A DNA stretch of 8,285 nucleotides from contig NZ_CALADU010000144.1 in NCBI RefSeq assembly GCF_937890665.1, positions 1-8,285 on the forward strand, written 5' to 3'. A program made the position numbers and the translations under genes. The DNA is from an uncultured Subdoligranulum sp. (GTDB taxonomy: Bacteria; Bacillota_A; Clostridia; Oscillospirales; Ruminococcaceae). Shown here piece by piece: positions 1 to 5,843 of this stretch. Within the stretch, counting starts at the first letter, position 1. Every line of letters starts with the position of its first letter. Below the pieces are notes generated by a model. That model saw only the letters and a list, made by a program, of their open reading frames with translations. It had not been told where the DNA came from and made no database searches.

Positions 1-79
1 GGGCGACCACGCCGTGAACGTGGCCGAGTGGGTGGAGTTCCTCAAGACCGGCGTGCACAAGTCCCGCAAGATCGTCTGA
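1..79 (+). CDS. phoU: PhoU-like phosphate-signalling regulator, C-terminal end only
   Basis: Only the last 25 codons and the TGA stop (77-79) lie in the window; the gene enters from the left with its codons starting at base 2. The visible tail contains GDHAVNVAEWVEF followed by a short basic end (HKSRKIV). This matches the C-terminal helix of PhoU proteins, where an 'ERIGDHA-N-aEW' stretch is a family hallmark. PhoU is a cytoplasmic helical-bundle protein that links the Pst phosphate transporter to the PhoR sensor kinase and dampens phosphate uptake; its gene is usually last in a pst operon. Finding a terminator-like hairpin soon after the stop fits that end position. The call rests on one motif in a short fragment, so another PhoU-domain protein is possible. 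Confidence 0.82.
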   Translation, partial: GDHAVNVAEWVEFLKTGVHKSRKIV

Positions 80-120
80 TACGCCGCTTTTCCCTTACCA
101 TTCCCTTATTTTCCTATACC

Positions 121-163
121 AACCAGAGTGGGGCCTGCCCTTGGGGCGGACCCCACTTTGGTT
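121..163 (+). terminator. Long hairpin after phoU, probable intrinsic terminator
   Basis: Two arms of about 20 bases (121-140 and 144-163) fold around a three-base TTG loop. The core is GTGGGG paired with CCCCAC, and the outer part is ACCAGA paired with TTTGGT. I count one C/A mismatch and two G-U wobbles. The 3' arm ends in TTTGGTTTAT, which is T-rich but not a clean T run. It lies 42 bases past the phoU stop, so ending that transcript is the likely role. The U tract is imperfect, so it could instead be part of the structured block that follows. Confidence 0.55.
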
Positions 164-183
164 TATAGTAATCAAAGAGGGGC

Positions 184-376
184 ACAGTCCTGCACGGCGG
201 TGCCTGACAGGCCTATTCCCCCCTTTGGATTCCCCCTCGACAAAATTCGGCGGCAAATCGCGCACTCGTCGCGGGGCTCCTCACACACAATTTGCCGTCG
301 AATTTCCCTGGCGGTGTCTGCGCCGTCGGCGCATGTCCGCCGCCGCAGACAAATAAAAACAGCCCTGCACGGCGGT
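184..376. repeat. Structured intergenic block bounded by 18-base direct repeats
   Basis: This is non-coding sequence inside the 375-base gap between phoU and nudF. The block is bounded by direct repeats ACAGyCCTGCACGGCGGT at 184-201 and 359-376, which match at 17 of 18 positions and are offset by exactly 175 bases. Between them lies an inverted repeat with 16-base arms (243-258 and 290-305, AAATTCGGCGGCAAAT against ATTTGCCGTCGAATTT); it pairs fully if one G-U wobble is allowed, around a 31-base loop. A second fold lies at 310-341 (GGCGG/CCGCC outside, TGCGCC/GGCGCA inside). An alternative pairing joins TGTCTGCG (315-322) with CGCAGACA (344-351). The reading frames across the block have no ribosome site or recognisable protein. 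This architecture is typical of small dispersed intergenic repeats or MITE-like elements, but copy number cannot be seen here. Confidence 0.5.
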
Positions 377-386
377 AAAAATGCGG

Positions 387-415
387 TTGATTCCTGGGGG
401 CGGCTGCGGTACAAT
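387..415 (+). promoter_or_regulatory. Sigma-A-type promoter for nudF-trmN6-membrane protein unit
   Basis: The -35 box is TTGATT (387-392) and the -10 box is TACAAT (410-415), separated by exactly 17 bases. Each box differs from consensus at one or two positions. The nudF start codon is 39 bases past the -10 box, leaving a short leader that contains the ribosome site AAAGGAG (440-446 region). The promoter begins 10 bases after the right-hand direct repeat, so the repeat block sits directly upstream of it. No operator or riboswitch is evident in the leader. Confidence 0.7.
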
Positions 416-454
416 AGGGGCAAGTCAAATCCAACCGCAAAGGAGCCTTGCACT

Positions 455-994
455 ATGCCACATACCGAAACCACACTGGAAAGCAAAGAGATCTTCAAGG
501 GCCGGGTCATCCGGGTCACGCTGGACACCGTCCGGCTGGAAAACGGCAACACCAGCACCAGGGAGGTCGTTCATCACCACGGCGGCGCCTGCATTCTGCC
601 GGTGGACGCCGACGGCAACGTCTACATGGTCCGGCAGTTCCGCTACGCCATGGGGGAGGAGATCTGGGAGCTGCCCGCCGGCAAGCTGGAAGCCGGGGAA
701 GACCCCTTCGAGGCCGCCAAGCGGGAACTGGGCGAAGAGTGCGGCCTGACTGCCGACCACTTCACCGATTTGGGGGTGGTCTACGCCACGGTGGGCTATG
801 ACAGCGAGAAGATCTATGTCTGGGCTGCCACCGGGCTGCATCCCGTGGCCCAGCACCTCGACCCCGACGAGTTCCTCGACGTGGTCAAGATGCCCTTCGA
901 CAAGGCGCTGGGGATGGTGCTGGACGGCACCATCCAGGACTCCAAGACCCAAGTGGGCTTGATGAAATACGCGCTGCTGCGCGATAAAGCGTGA
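455..994 (+). CDS. nudF: Nudix hydrolase, ADP-ribose pyrophosphatase
   Basis: This 179-residue cytoplasmic protein probably hydrolyses ADP-ribose to AMP and ribose 5-phosphate, clearing a reactive NAD-turnover product. A complete Nudix box, G-x5-E-x7-REL-x-EE-x-GL, spans residues 76-98 (GKLEAGE ... RELGEECGL). The upstream WELPAGK and the VRQFRYA segment before it are typical of the ADP-ribose pyrophosphatase subgroup, and the length fits that subgroup. The frame stays open to base 128, but the ATG at 455 is the supported start: it has AAAGGAG at good spacing, lies downstream of the promoter, and begins where family similarity begins (TLESKEIFKGRV). The stop overlaps the GTG start of the next gene by four bases, which implies translational coupling. 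Other nucleoside-diphosphate sugars are possible substrates. Confidence 0.9.
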   Translation: MPHTETTLESKEIFKGRVIRVTLDTVRLENGNTSTREVVHHHGGACILPVDADGNVYMVRQFRYAMGEEIWELPAGKLEAGEDPFEAAKRELGEECGLTADHFTDLGVVYATVGYDSEKIYVWAATGLHPVAQHLDPDEFLDVVKMPFDKALGMVLDGTIQDSKTQVGLMKYALLRDKA

Positions 995-1674
995 ATAAGA
1001 CCGAGATCCTCGACCACGGCACCCGGGTCTACACCGCGCCGGGGGCGGGGCTTGGCACCGACGCGCTGCTGCTGGCCCGGTTTGCCCAGCCCCGGCCGGG
1101 GGAACGGGCACTGGATCTGTGCAGCGGGTGCGGCATTGTGGCGCTGGTCTGGCATGATGACGGCCACCGGGGGCCCTGCACGGCGCTGGAACTGGACCCC
1201 ACGGCCAGCGCCCTCTGCGCCGCTGCGGTGCGGGACAACGACGCCGGACATATCACCCCGCTGTGCGCCGACCTGCGGGACTTTTGCCGCACCGGAGCGG
1301 AGCAAGGCCGGTATGACTTTGCTGCCTGCAACCCGCCCTATTTTGCCGCCGGACCCCGCAGCCCCAACCCGATGCGGGCCGCTGCCCGCCATACCGACAG
1401 TTGCACGCTGGCCGATGCAGTGAACGCCGCCGCCCGCGCTTTGCGGGAAGGGGGACGGTTCCTGCTTTGCCACCGGCCCGACCAACTGGCCGAGGTCTTT
1501 TGCACCCTGCGGGCCGCCCGGCTGGAACCCAAACGGCTGACCTTTGCCCGTCAGCGTCCCGACAGTCTGCCCATGCTCTTTGTGGTGGAAGCCCAAAAAG
1601 GACGCCGCCCCGGCCTGCGCCTGGAACCCGACCAGATCATCGAACAGGGTGCGGCCCGGTACGGCTTAGAATAA
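991..1674 (+). CDS. trmN6: tRNA1(Val) (adenine37-N6)-methyltransferase-like enzyme, TrmN6/YfiC type
   Basis: This 227-residue SAM-dependent methyltransferase is predicted to place an N6-methyl group on an adenine of tRNA, A37 of tRNA-Val in the E. coli homologue. SAM motif I is DLCSGCGIV (42-50), with an acidic motif II in ALELDP (65-70). The catalytic NPPY signature of N6-adenine methyltransferases is at 114-117 (ACNPPYF). The N-terminal stretch containing GLGTDALLLARF and the RHTDSCTLAD segment after the catalytic motif are characteristic of the YfiC/TrmN6 group. The GTG start at 991 shares four bases with the nudF stop (GTGA). This makes translation coupled and explains the lack of an independent leader. 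The exact tRNA target in clostridia is inferred from the family, and a related 16S or protein-glutamine methyltransferase is less likely. Confidence 0.82.
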   Translation: MNKTEILDHGTRVYTAPGAGLGTDALLLARFAQPRPGERALDLCSGCGIVALVWHDDGHRGPCTALELDPTASALCAAAVRDNDAGHITPLCADLRDFCRTGAEQGRYDFAACNPPYFAAGPRSPNPMRAAARHTDSCTLADAVNAAARALREGGRFLLCHRPDQLAEVFCTLRAARLEPKRLTFARQRPDSLPMLFVVEAQKGRRPGLRLEPDQIIEQGAARYGLE

Positions 1675-1685
1675 GGAGAAAAACC

Positions 1686-2465
1686 ATGCCTCTTTTCAAC
1701 ATGCACTATGACCGTCCGGGGCCCGGTGTGGACCCCGATACCCCCCGCAAAAAGGGCTTTGCCCGTTTTGTCGAAGTGCTGGGCCGGGACCTGACCTCGT
1801 TCTGGCTGGCCGGCCTGCTGGCCATGCTCAGCGCCATCCCGTTTTTGTTGGGCGTCTGGTTTTCGCTGGTCAGCCATGCGGTGCTGCCCGCGCTGCTGGC
1901 AGGTGTGCTGGGCGGTATGATCGCCGCCCCCCAGCTTTGCGGCTTGCAGGATGTCATCCTGCGCAGCCTGCGGGATGAACCCGGCTACTGGTGGACCACC
2001 TACCGCCGGGTGTGGAAGCGCAACGCCAAAGCGGCTCTGCTGCCCGGGGCGCTGGGCGGGCTGGTGCTGGCCATGCAGATCTTTACCGTCTACCATCTGC
2101 CTGCCGGGCAGGGGGCGATGATCCTTGTCGCCCTGCTGGTGGGGCTGATCTTCTTGACCGGATTGGCCCAGTATGTCTTTGCCCAGATCGTGCTGCTGGA
2201 ACTGCCCTTTGGGGTGGTGCTCAAAAATGCCGTGCTGATGTTCTTGGGCTACCTGCCCCGCACCATGCTGGGGGTGGTATGGCAGCTTGCCTACTGGGGT
2301 GCGCTGCTCTTCTTCTGGCCTTTCAGCTCGGTGCTGCTGGTCATCACCGGTACCTGGCTGCCCGCGGTGCTCAGCCTAATGGCCATCTACCCGCTGCTGG
2401 ACCAGAACTTCCATATTGAGGAAAACGTCCAGAAACTGCGGGAAGAACAGTACAAAGATTCCTGA
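1686..2465 (+). CDS. Multi-spanning membrane protein, YesL/DUF624-like
   Basis: This 259-residue protein is very hydrophobic, with about six candidate membrane segments near residues 39-61, 65-85, 116-135, 143-172, 193-213 and 215-238. A basic cytoplasmic-looking loop separates segments two and three (LRDEPGYWWTTYRRVWKRN, 96-113), and the C-terminal tail is charged (EENVQKLREEQYKDS). The aromatic W/Y-rich loop followed by a basic R-x-WKRN stretch and a new membrane helix resembles the YesL/DUF624 family, whose function is poorly known. The similarity is weak enough that 'uncharacterised membrane protein' is the safe label. The ATG at 1686 is preceded by AAGGAG 11 bases after the trmN6 stop. 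The frame is open further upstream, but that part overlaps trmN6 and has no ribosome site. The gene is last in its unit, before a strong terminator. Confidence 0.75.
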   Translation: MPLFNMHYDRPGPGVDPDTPRKKGFARFVEVLGRDLTSFWLAGLLAMLSAIPFLLGVWFSLVSHAVLPALLAGVLGGMIAAPQLCGLQDVILRSLRDEPGYWWTTYRRVWKRNAKAALLPGALGGLVLAMQIFTVYHLPAGQGAMILVALLVGLIFLTGLAQYVFAQIVLLELPFGVVLKNAVLMFLGYLPRTMLGVVWQLAYWGALLFFWPFSSVLLVITGTWLPAVLSLMAIYPLLDQNFHIEENVQKLREEQYKDS

Positions 2466-2471
2466 TTTCGG

Positions 2472-2507
2472 GCCGGGACCCCGCTGGTTGCGGGGCCCCG
2501 GCTTTTT
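2472..2507 (+). terminator. Strong intrinsic terminator closing the nudF unit
   Basis: Two 13-base arms (2472-2484 and 2490-2502) fold around a TGGTT loop with a single A/C mismatch, followed directly by five T (2503-2507). It begins six bases past the stop of the membrane-protein gene. It cleanly separates the housekeeping unit from the glycan cluster, whose promoter starts 12 bases further on. Confidence 0.9.
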
Positions 2508-2518
2508 GCTGTGCGTTC

Positions 2519-2547
2519 TTGCGCAGAACCGGCAAAAAGGGTATAAT
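2519..2547 (+). promoter_or_regulatory. Promoter of the glycan biosynthesis operon
   Basis: A perfect -10 box TATAAT (2542-2547) lies 17 bases past TTGCGC (2519-2524), which keeps the TTG half of the -35 consensus. About 40 bases later comes the GTG start at 2588, preceded by GGGAGG (2575-2580) with 7 bases of spacing. The leader is AT-richer than its surroundings and shows no obvious hairpin, so expression looks constitutive from sequence alone. No other convincing promoter is seen up to the window end. Confidence 0.72.
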
Positions 2548-2587
2548 AGCAAAATAGGCGAACTATAGCATAAAGGGAGGAAACGGC

Positions 2588-3751
2588 GTGAAGATCCTGC
2601 TCATCCACTGCCATTACCGCCTGCCCGGCGGTGAGGATGCCGTCTTTGCGGCGGAGCGGGCGCTGTTGGAACGCCACGGTCATACCGTGGTGGTGTATGA
2701 GCGCAGCAACGAGGAAGCCGCCCACGGGCTGGCCAAACTGCTGCTGCCGCTGCGCGCCGTCTGGAACTTTGCCGCCGCCCGGGAGGTGCGCGCCCTGATT
2801 GCCCGGGAAAAACCCGATGCCATCCATATCCACAACACGCTGCTGCTCCTCAGCCCGGCGGTGGTTCGGGCAGCCAAACAAAGCGGTGTGCCGGTGGTGC
2901 AGTCGCTGCACAACTTCCGGCTGTTCTGCCCTAATGGCATTTTGCTGCGGGAGTGCGCTGTCTGTGAGGACTGCCCCCACAAGGGGCTGTCCTGCGCGCT
3001 GCGTCACCACTGCTACCGGGGCAGTCTGTTGCAGACCGCCGTGGTGGCGGCTGCCTACGGGCTGCACCGGCGGCTGGGCACTTGGCGGGGCGTTACGGTG
3101 GTGGCTTTGACGGACTTTGACCGCCGCAAACTGCTGGAATACAACCGCATGTGTCCCACCTTTGATGCCGAACGTCTGGTGGTCAAGCCCAACCCTGTCT
3201 GTGTGGAGCCCCGGCCCATCCTGCCGTGGCACCAGCGGAAAAACCAGTGCCTCTTTGCCGGACGGCTGGAGGAACTCAAAGGGCTACCCACCGTGCTGGA
3301 AGCATGGCAGCAGTTGGGGGACACCGCCCCCGACCTGCTGGTGGCGGGGGAGGGCCCCTTAGGGGAATGGGCCAAAAGCCATGCCGGGCCGAAGGTGCGC
3401 TTTTTGGGCCAGCTTTCCCCGGCGGAACTCCACCGCCATATGGCGGAAAGTAAGGCCGTGGTGGCCGCCAGTCTCTGTTACGAGAGTTTTGCGCTGGTCC
3501 CGGCGGAAGCCCACCTGCTGGGCACCCCGGTGCTGGCCAGCGATTTGGGCAATGTGGGGGCGTCGGTACAGCCCGGCATCGACGGGCTGCGGTTTGCCCC
3601 CGGGGATGCCCATGCCTTGGCGGGCGCGGTGGAAGCGCTGCACACCGCCGCCTTTGACTGCGACGCCATCGCCGCCGCGGCCCGCCGTACTTACAGTGAA
3701 GAAGAAAACTACCGCGCACTGCTGCGCTTATATACAAAGGAAGCACCATGA
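2588..3751 (+). CDS. Glycosyltransferase family 4 enzyme with cysteine-rich insert
   Basis: This 387-residue GT-B-fold enzyme probably transfers a sugar from a nucleotide-sugar donor onto a growing surface glycan at the cytoplasmic face of the membrane. The N-terminal acceptor half starts MKILLIHCHYRLPGGED, a usual GT4 opening with the GGE loop, and includes the IHIHN strand end (79-83). The C-terminal donor half has LFAGRLEELKG (222-232), VAGEGPL (252-258) and the E-x7-E motif at 299-307 (ESFALVPAE). Six cysteines between residues 114 and 142 (C114, C123, C126, C129, C136, C142) form a cluster just after HNFRLF, as in a known subset of GT4 proteins; they could bind metal. The GTG start is chosen for its strong GGGAGG site and its fit to the family start. 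The stop overlaps the next gene by ATGA. Donor and acceptor sugars cannot be told. Confidence 0.88.
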   Translation: MKILLIHCHYRLPGGEDAVFAAERALLERHGHTVVVYERSNEEAAHGLAKLLLPLRAVWNFAAAREVRALIAREKPDAIHIHNTLLLLSPAVVRAAKQSGVPVVQSLHNFRLFCPNGILLRECAVCEDCPHKGLSCALRHHCYRGSLLQTAVVAAAYGLHRRLGTWRGVTVVALTDFDRRKLLEYNRMCPTFDAERLVVKPNPVCVEPRPILPWHQRKNQCLFAGRLEELKGLPTVLEAWQQLGDTAPDLLVAGEGPLGEWAKSHAGPKVRFLGQLSPAELHRHMAESKAVVAASLCYESFALVPAEAHLLGTPVLASDLGNVGASVQPGIDGLRFAPGDAHALAGAVEALHTAAFDCDAIAAAARRTYSEEENYRALLRLYTKEAP

Positions 3752-4725
3752 ACCAACTGTATCGCGCCCTGCACATGCCGCCCGGACGGCTGCTGCGCAA
3801 ACTGACGGGCGAAAAAGAGATCTATACCATCGCTGTGCGGCCGGTGCCCACGGCGGAAGGCGCCGACCCCCTGCCTGCGCTGGGGGCTGCGCCCTACATC
3901 CAACTGCCGGGGCGGGAGGGGTTCTGGTTTGCCGACCCGCTGCTCTATCGCCGGGGCGGCCACCGGTATCTTTTTGCCGAAGCCATGGACCTGGCCACCG
4001 GCAAAGGCCGCATCGAAGTCTGCGAACTGCAGGACGACGGCAAGGCAGGGGACTGGCAGGTGGCGCTGGAGGAGGAGTTTCACCTTTCCTTCCCCACGGT
4101 GTTTGACTGGAACGGCGAGACTTGGATGATCCCCGAGACCGGCAGCGACCACAGCCTGCGGCTCTACCGCTGCCGGACGTTCCCCACCCAGTGGGAGCTG
4201 GTCCAGCGGTTCGCCGTGGATGCCGAACTGTGCGACGCCATTCTGGTGGACCGCACCCCGGCGGCGCTGACGCTGCTTTGCAGCGAAACCAAGCCCGACA
4301 ACCAGCTCTATGTACGGTGGCGGCGGTTCACCCTGCGCCATGCTGTCTCGGCTGCTGCGCCGCTGCCCGGCACCGAAGCGCCGGAACCGGCCGCCGAACC
4401 CTTTGAGCTGCTGCCCGATGAAACCTTCGACCTGCAGCATCAGGAATTTGACCTGACCAGCCGCAATGCCGGACCGCTCTTCCTGCTGGGGGAGCAGGTC
4501 ATCCATCCCACGCAGGTCAGCACCACAGTGGATTACGGGGTCTATCTGCAATTTTCCGCCCGGCGGGGCAGTTCCGAGGTGCCGCTTTGCGCCGCACTGC
4601 CTCAGGGCGTCCGCATCGAGGGGCTGGACCCCAAGGACATCATCGGCATTCACACCTATTGCCGCGATGACACGTTGGAAGTCATCGACGCGCGGTATCT
4701 TGCAAAGGTGGCAACCCATTCATGA
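3748..4725 (+). CDS. Stand-alone beta-propeller protein, GINT1 N-terminal-domain type, glycan-cluster
   Basis: This 325-residue, soluble-looking protein has no signal peptide. It shows repeated blade-like units: FWFADPLLYRRGGHRYLFAEAMD (59-81, as two linked strands), FHLSFPTVFDWNGETWMIPET (111-131), a degenerate third at 161-195, and a later IHPTQVSTTVDYGVYLQFSA (252-271). The FADP, E-x-MD-x-x-TGKGRI, LSFPxVF-x-W-x-GExxMIPET, FPTQWEL and HPTQ...YG signatures are those of the five-bladed propeller domain recalled as the N-terminal domain of plant GINT1 and present in bacterial surface-polysaccharide clusters, sometimes fused to a formyltransferase domain. The fold resembles GH43/GH32 propellers. 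Here it stands alone between two GT4 genes, overlapping both by ATGA. Its chemistry is unknown: it may bind or process a glycan intermediate. An odd A/P/E-rich stretch at 201-219 looks like a flexible insert. Confidence 0.72.
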   Translation: MNQLYRALHMPPGRLLRKLTGEKEIYTIAVRPVPTAEGADPLPALGAAPYIQLPGREGFWFADPLLYRRGGHRYLFAEAMDLATGKGRIEVCELQDDGKAGDWQVALEEEFHLSFPTVFDWNGETWMIPETGSDHSLRLYRCRTFPTQWELVQRFAVDAELCDAILVDRTPAALTLLCSETKPDNQLYVRWRRFTLRHAVSAAAPLPGTEAPEPAAEPFELLPDETFDLQHQEFDLTSRNAGPLFLLGEQVIHPTQVSTTVDYGVYLQFSARRGSSEVPLCAALPQGVRIEGLDPKDIIGIHTYCRDDTLEVIDARYLAKVATHS

Positions 4726-5843
4726 AAACCATCGCTATCCCGCAGTTTTACTGCGGGCCTTCGGGCCGCAAAGGCCTGTATAACCGGCAGGAGGTAGGTC
4801 TGGCCCGGGCCTTCGCGGCGCTGGGCGCCCGGGGCATCGTGCTCTATCCTGCGCCGGACGCCGACGCCCCCACGGTGGAGGAACCGGAACCCAACGTCAA
4901 GATCTACTATCTGCCGGTGCGCAAGCTGGGCTCGCAGGCCTTTTACAAAAGCTGGCAGATCCTGCTGGACGAAAAGGTGGACGCTGTCCACGTCATGGGG
5001 GACAACTCCCCCGGGGTGCCGTCCCTCTACCGGTTCTGCCGCCGTCACGGCATTTTGTTTTACAGCCAGCTGGGGGCGCTGAAGAGCGCCTCCAACCACC
5101 GGGCGGTGCGCCTTGTCATGGACTTGCTGCTCCGCCGCAATCTGGCTATCTACAAAAAAACGCCCACCTACGCCAAAACTCCGGCGGTGGTGCAGGAACT
5201 GGAAAGCATGGGGGTGCCCTGCGCCGGGCTGATGCCCGTAGGGCTGGACACCGCCATCATCCCCGACGTGCCCGCCGAGCGCACCAAGCTGCGGGGGGCC
5301 GTGGGGCTGGACCCCCACGCCAAGATCCTGATTTTTGTGGGGCGGCTGGACCCCTACAAGCGGCCGCTGGATCTGGTGCCGCTGCTGCAGGCTGCGCCGG
5401 ATTGGCAGGCGGTGATCGTGGGGCAGGGCAGTCAAAGCGACGCGCTGCGCCGCGGGCTGAACGATGCGGGTCTTTCGGACCGCTGCCGGCTGATTCCCCA
5501 ACTGGCCAACACGGCGGTGCATGTCTACTACCATGCCTGCAACGCCTTTGTGAACCTCAACGAGCAGGAAATTTTTGGGATGAGCCTGCTGGAAGCCATG
5601 TACGCGGGCTGCCCGCCGGTGGCCCGCCATGCGCCGGGGCCTGACCTGATCATCGAGGACGGCACCAGCGGCATCCTCTGTGATTCGGTGGCCGAGATGG
5701 CCGCCGCGCTGGACCAGGTGGATGACGAGATGGGCGCCGCTGCCCAAAGGCGGATCAACGAACATTTTCTGTGGCAGAACAGTGCCGAACTGGCGCTGAC
5801 GCTGCTGCCCAACAAGCGGGAGGTCGGCCATGGACAACGATAA
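4722..5843 (+). CDS. Glycosyltransferase family 4 enzyme
   Basis: This 373-residue predicted GT-B retaining glycosyltransferase probably acts in the same surface-glycan pathway as its neighbours. The donor half carries IFVGRLDPYKRP (204-215), VIVGQGSQSD (231-240) and the E-x7-E motif at 283-291 (EIFGMSLLE), followed by AMYAGCPPVARHAPGP, the usual nucleotide-sugar-binding region. The acceptor half is less canonical: the opening is MKTIAIPQFYCGPSGRKGLY, with the glycine-rich loop in GPSGRKG, and VHVMGDNSPG (89-98) replaces the usual HxH-type strand end. The ATG start overlaps the propeller stop by four bases. The C-terminus runs 14 bases into the next gene. A run of seven A inside the gene (5154-5160) reads through in frame. 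The specific sugar cannot be inferred. Confidence 0.87.
   Translation: MKTIAIPQFYCGPSGRKGLYNRQEVGLARAFAALGARGIVLYPAPDADAPTVEEPEPNVKIYYLPVRKLGSQAFYKSWQILLDEKVDAVHVMGDNSPGVPSLYRFCRRHGILFYSQLGALKSASNHRAVRLVMDLLLRRNLAIYKKTPTYAKTPAVVQELESMGVPCAGLMPVGLDTAIIPDVPAERTKLRGAVGLDPHAKILIFVGRLDPYKRPLDLVPLLQAAPDWQAVIVGQGSQSDALRRGLNDAGLSDRCRLIPQLANTAVHVYYHACNAFVNLNEQEIFGMSLLEAMYAGCPPVARHAPGPDLIIEDGTSGILCDSVAEMAAALDQVDDEMGAAAQRRINEHFLWQNSAELALTLLPNKREVGHGQR

Noticed and set aside
128..454. N-terminal extension of the Nudix protein to base 128
   Set aside because: The extension crosses the terminator-like hairpin, repeat block and promoter. The ATG at 455 has a strong ribosome site and matches the start of family similarity.
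172..558. Minus-strand open frame across the phoU-nudF gap
   Set aside because: It runs into the start of nudF and its sequence follows the inverted and direct repeats. It is better explained as repeat sequence that happens to be open, though such frames are often annotated as hypothetical proteins.
1401..1685. Upstream extension of the membrane-protein frame
   Set aside because: It overlaps trmN6 in another frame and is arginine/proline-rich noise. The ATG at 1686 has AAGGAG at correct spacing.
5151..5162. TAC AAA AAA ACG, a possible slippery site for frameshifting
   Set aside because: The zero frame continues as a full-length GT4 enzyme, and I see no downstream stimulatory structure or useful alternative frame.
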